DNA of 13,694 nucleotides from JACDAV01 sp036556145 (lineage in GTDB: Bacteria > Chloroflexota > Limnocylindria > Limnocylindrales > CSP1-4). The stretch spans positions 1-13,694 of the forward strand of contig DATBKB010000115.1 in the NCBI GenBank assembly GCA_036556145.1, in the 5' to 3' direction. Below the pieces are notes generated by a model. It was given only the letters and a program-made list of their open reading frames with translations. It ran no database searches and was not told the DNA's origin. The position numbers and the translations under genes were made by a program. The stretch's first letter is position 1. Each line of letters starts with the position of its first letter. Shown here one piece after another: positions 13,418-13,694 of the stretch.

Positions 13418-13694
13418 TCACCTCCACGCCGGCGACAGGTCGACGTGCGGACTCGTCGTCAGCCGCGTCGCTGAGGTGCCATCGGCGTTCATGACGTAGA
13501 TGTCGCCGAGGCCTGAGCGGCTGCTCGAGAACGCGATCTTCGTTCCGCTCGGCGACCAGGCCGGCTCGCCGTCGATGGCGGCGTGGCTCGTGAGCCGGGT
13601 CTGCCCGGTCCCGTCGGCATTCATCACGTAGATGTCGCCGTTTCCCGTGCGCGAGCTGGCGAACGCGATGAGCCCGCCTCGCCATGCGGGTGAT
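13418..13694 (-). CDS. PD40/TolB-like beta-propeller protein, C-terminal end (5' truncated by window edge)
   Basis: Read on the minus strand from the right edge, 91 codons are open before the TGA at 13420-13418. They encode two copies of the PD40 unit: IAFASSRTGNGDIYVMNADGTGQTRLT, then EPAWSPSGTKIAFSSSRSGLGDIYVMNADGTSATRLT, ending in PAWR. The GDIYVMNADGT signatures are 44 residues apart. Such units form blades of beta-propellers, found in TolB and in many secreted or periplasmic proteins of environmental bacteria. Whether this one has a signal peptide, an N-terminal enzyme domain or only the propeller cannot be seen, because the start lies beyond the window. The last half-blade ending at PAWR may close the ring with strands from the N-terminus. 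It converges on the antiporter gene, with 15 bases between the two stops. Confidence 0.88.
   Translation of the reverse strand, partial: SPAWRGGLIAFASSRTGNGDIYVMNADGTGQTRLTSHAAIDGEPAWSPSGTKIAFSSSRSGLGDIYVMNADGTSATRLTTSPHVDLSPAWR

Noticed and set aside
13407..13685. Alternative minus-strand frame of 92 codons at the right end
   Set aside because: Arg/His-rich and motif-free. The neighbouring minus frame gives clear PD40 repeats that continue open to the window edge.
1..13694. CRISPR array, mobile element, phage or defence system
   Set aside because: No regularly spaced repeats, transposase, integrase, terminal inverted repeats or defence-domain proteins are visible. Base composition is even across the window.

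Overview
This 13.7 kb window is a very GC-rich (by eye about 70% G+C, with G/C at nearly every third codon position), tightly packed bacterial chromosome segment. Eleven genes run on the + strand from base 1 to 13402, and one partial gene converges on them from the right edge. The mix (Mfd, an F420-type luciferase-like oxidoreductase, a C-terminally short AhcY, MtnA, a soluble S9 peptidase, PD40/TolB-like repeats), the GTG starts and the stop-start overlaps suggest a Chloroflexota lineage of the Limnocylindria/Ellin6529 kind. An actinobacterium is the main alternative. This placement is inference: there is no rRNA or other phylogenetic marker here. I saw no mobile element, tRNA, rRNA, CRISPR array or prophage sequence. 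The longest stretch without a gene is 76 bases.

Region 1 (1-2107): the 3' end of mfd (transcription-repair coupling factor), an unrecognised 81-residue protein, and an aminoglycoside-adenylyltransferase-like nucleotidyltransferase. Both junctions are 4-base GTGA overlaps, so the three genes look translationally coupled.

Region 2 (2139-5496): a lipoprotein made of three 88-residue beta-rich repeats, an LLM-class (F420-type) oxidoreductase of the MSMEG_2516-like group, and a drug-efflux-type MFS transporter starting at a GTG. Gaps between these genes are 11 bases.

Region 3 (5573-13402): apt, mtnA, a GNAT acetyltransferase, ahcY, an S9-family peptidase and a CPA1 Na+/H+ antiporter, joined by overlaps or gaps of 14 bases or fewer. 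Apt, MtnA and AhcY all recycle by-products of S-adenosylmethionine: Apt returns adenine to AMP, MtnA processes the methylthioribose-1-phosphate left from methylthioadenosine, and AhcY splits S-adenosylhomocysteine. The MTA phosphorylase that would link Apt and MtnA is not in the window. The GNAT sits inside this cluster with no assigned role. MtnA carries long extra segments at both ends.

Region 4 (13418-13694, minus strand): the C-terminal end of a PD40/TolB-like beta-propeller protein, whose stop lies 15 bases from the antiporter stop.

Nothing here is clearly a new defence or mobile system. The points most worth a second look are the MtnA N-terminal extension, the GNAT embedded in the SAM-salvage cluster, the mfd-coupled small protein and nucleotidyltransferase, and the exact 88-residue repeat lipoprotein.
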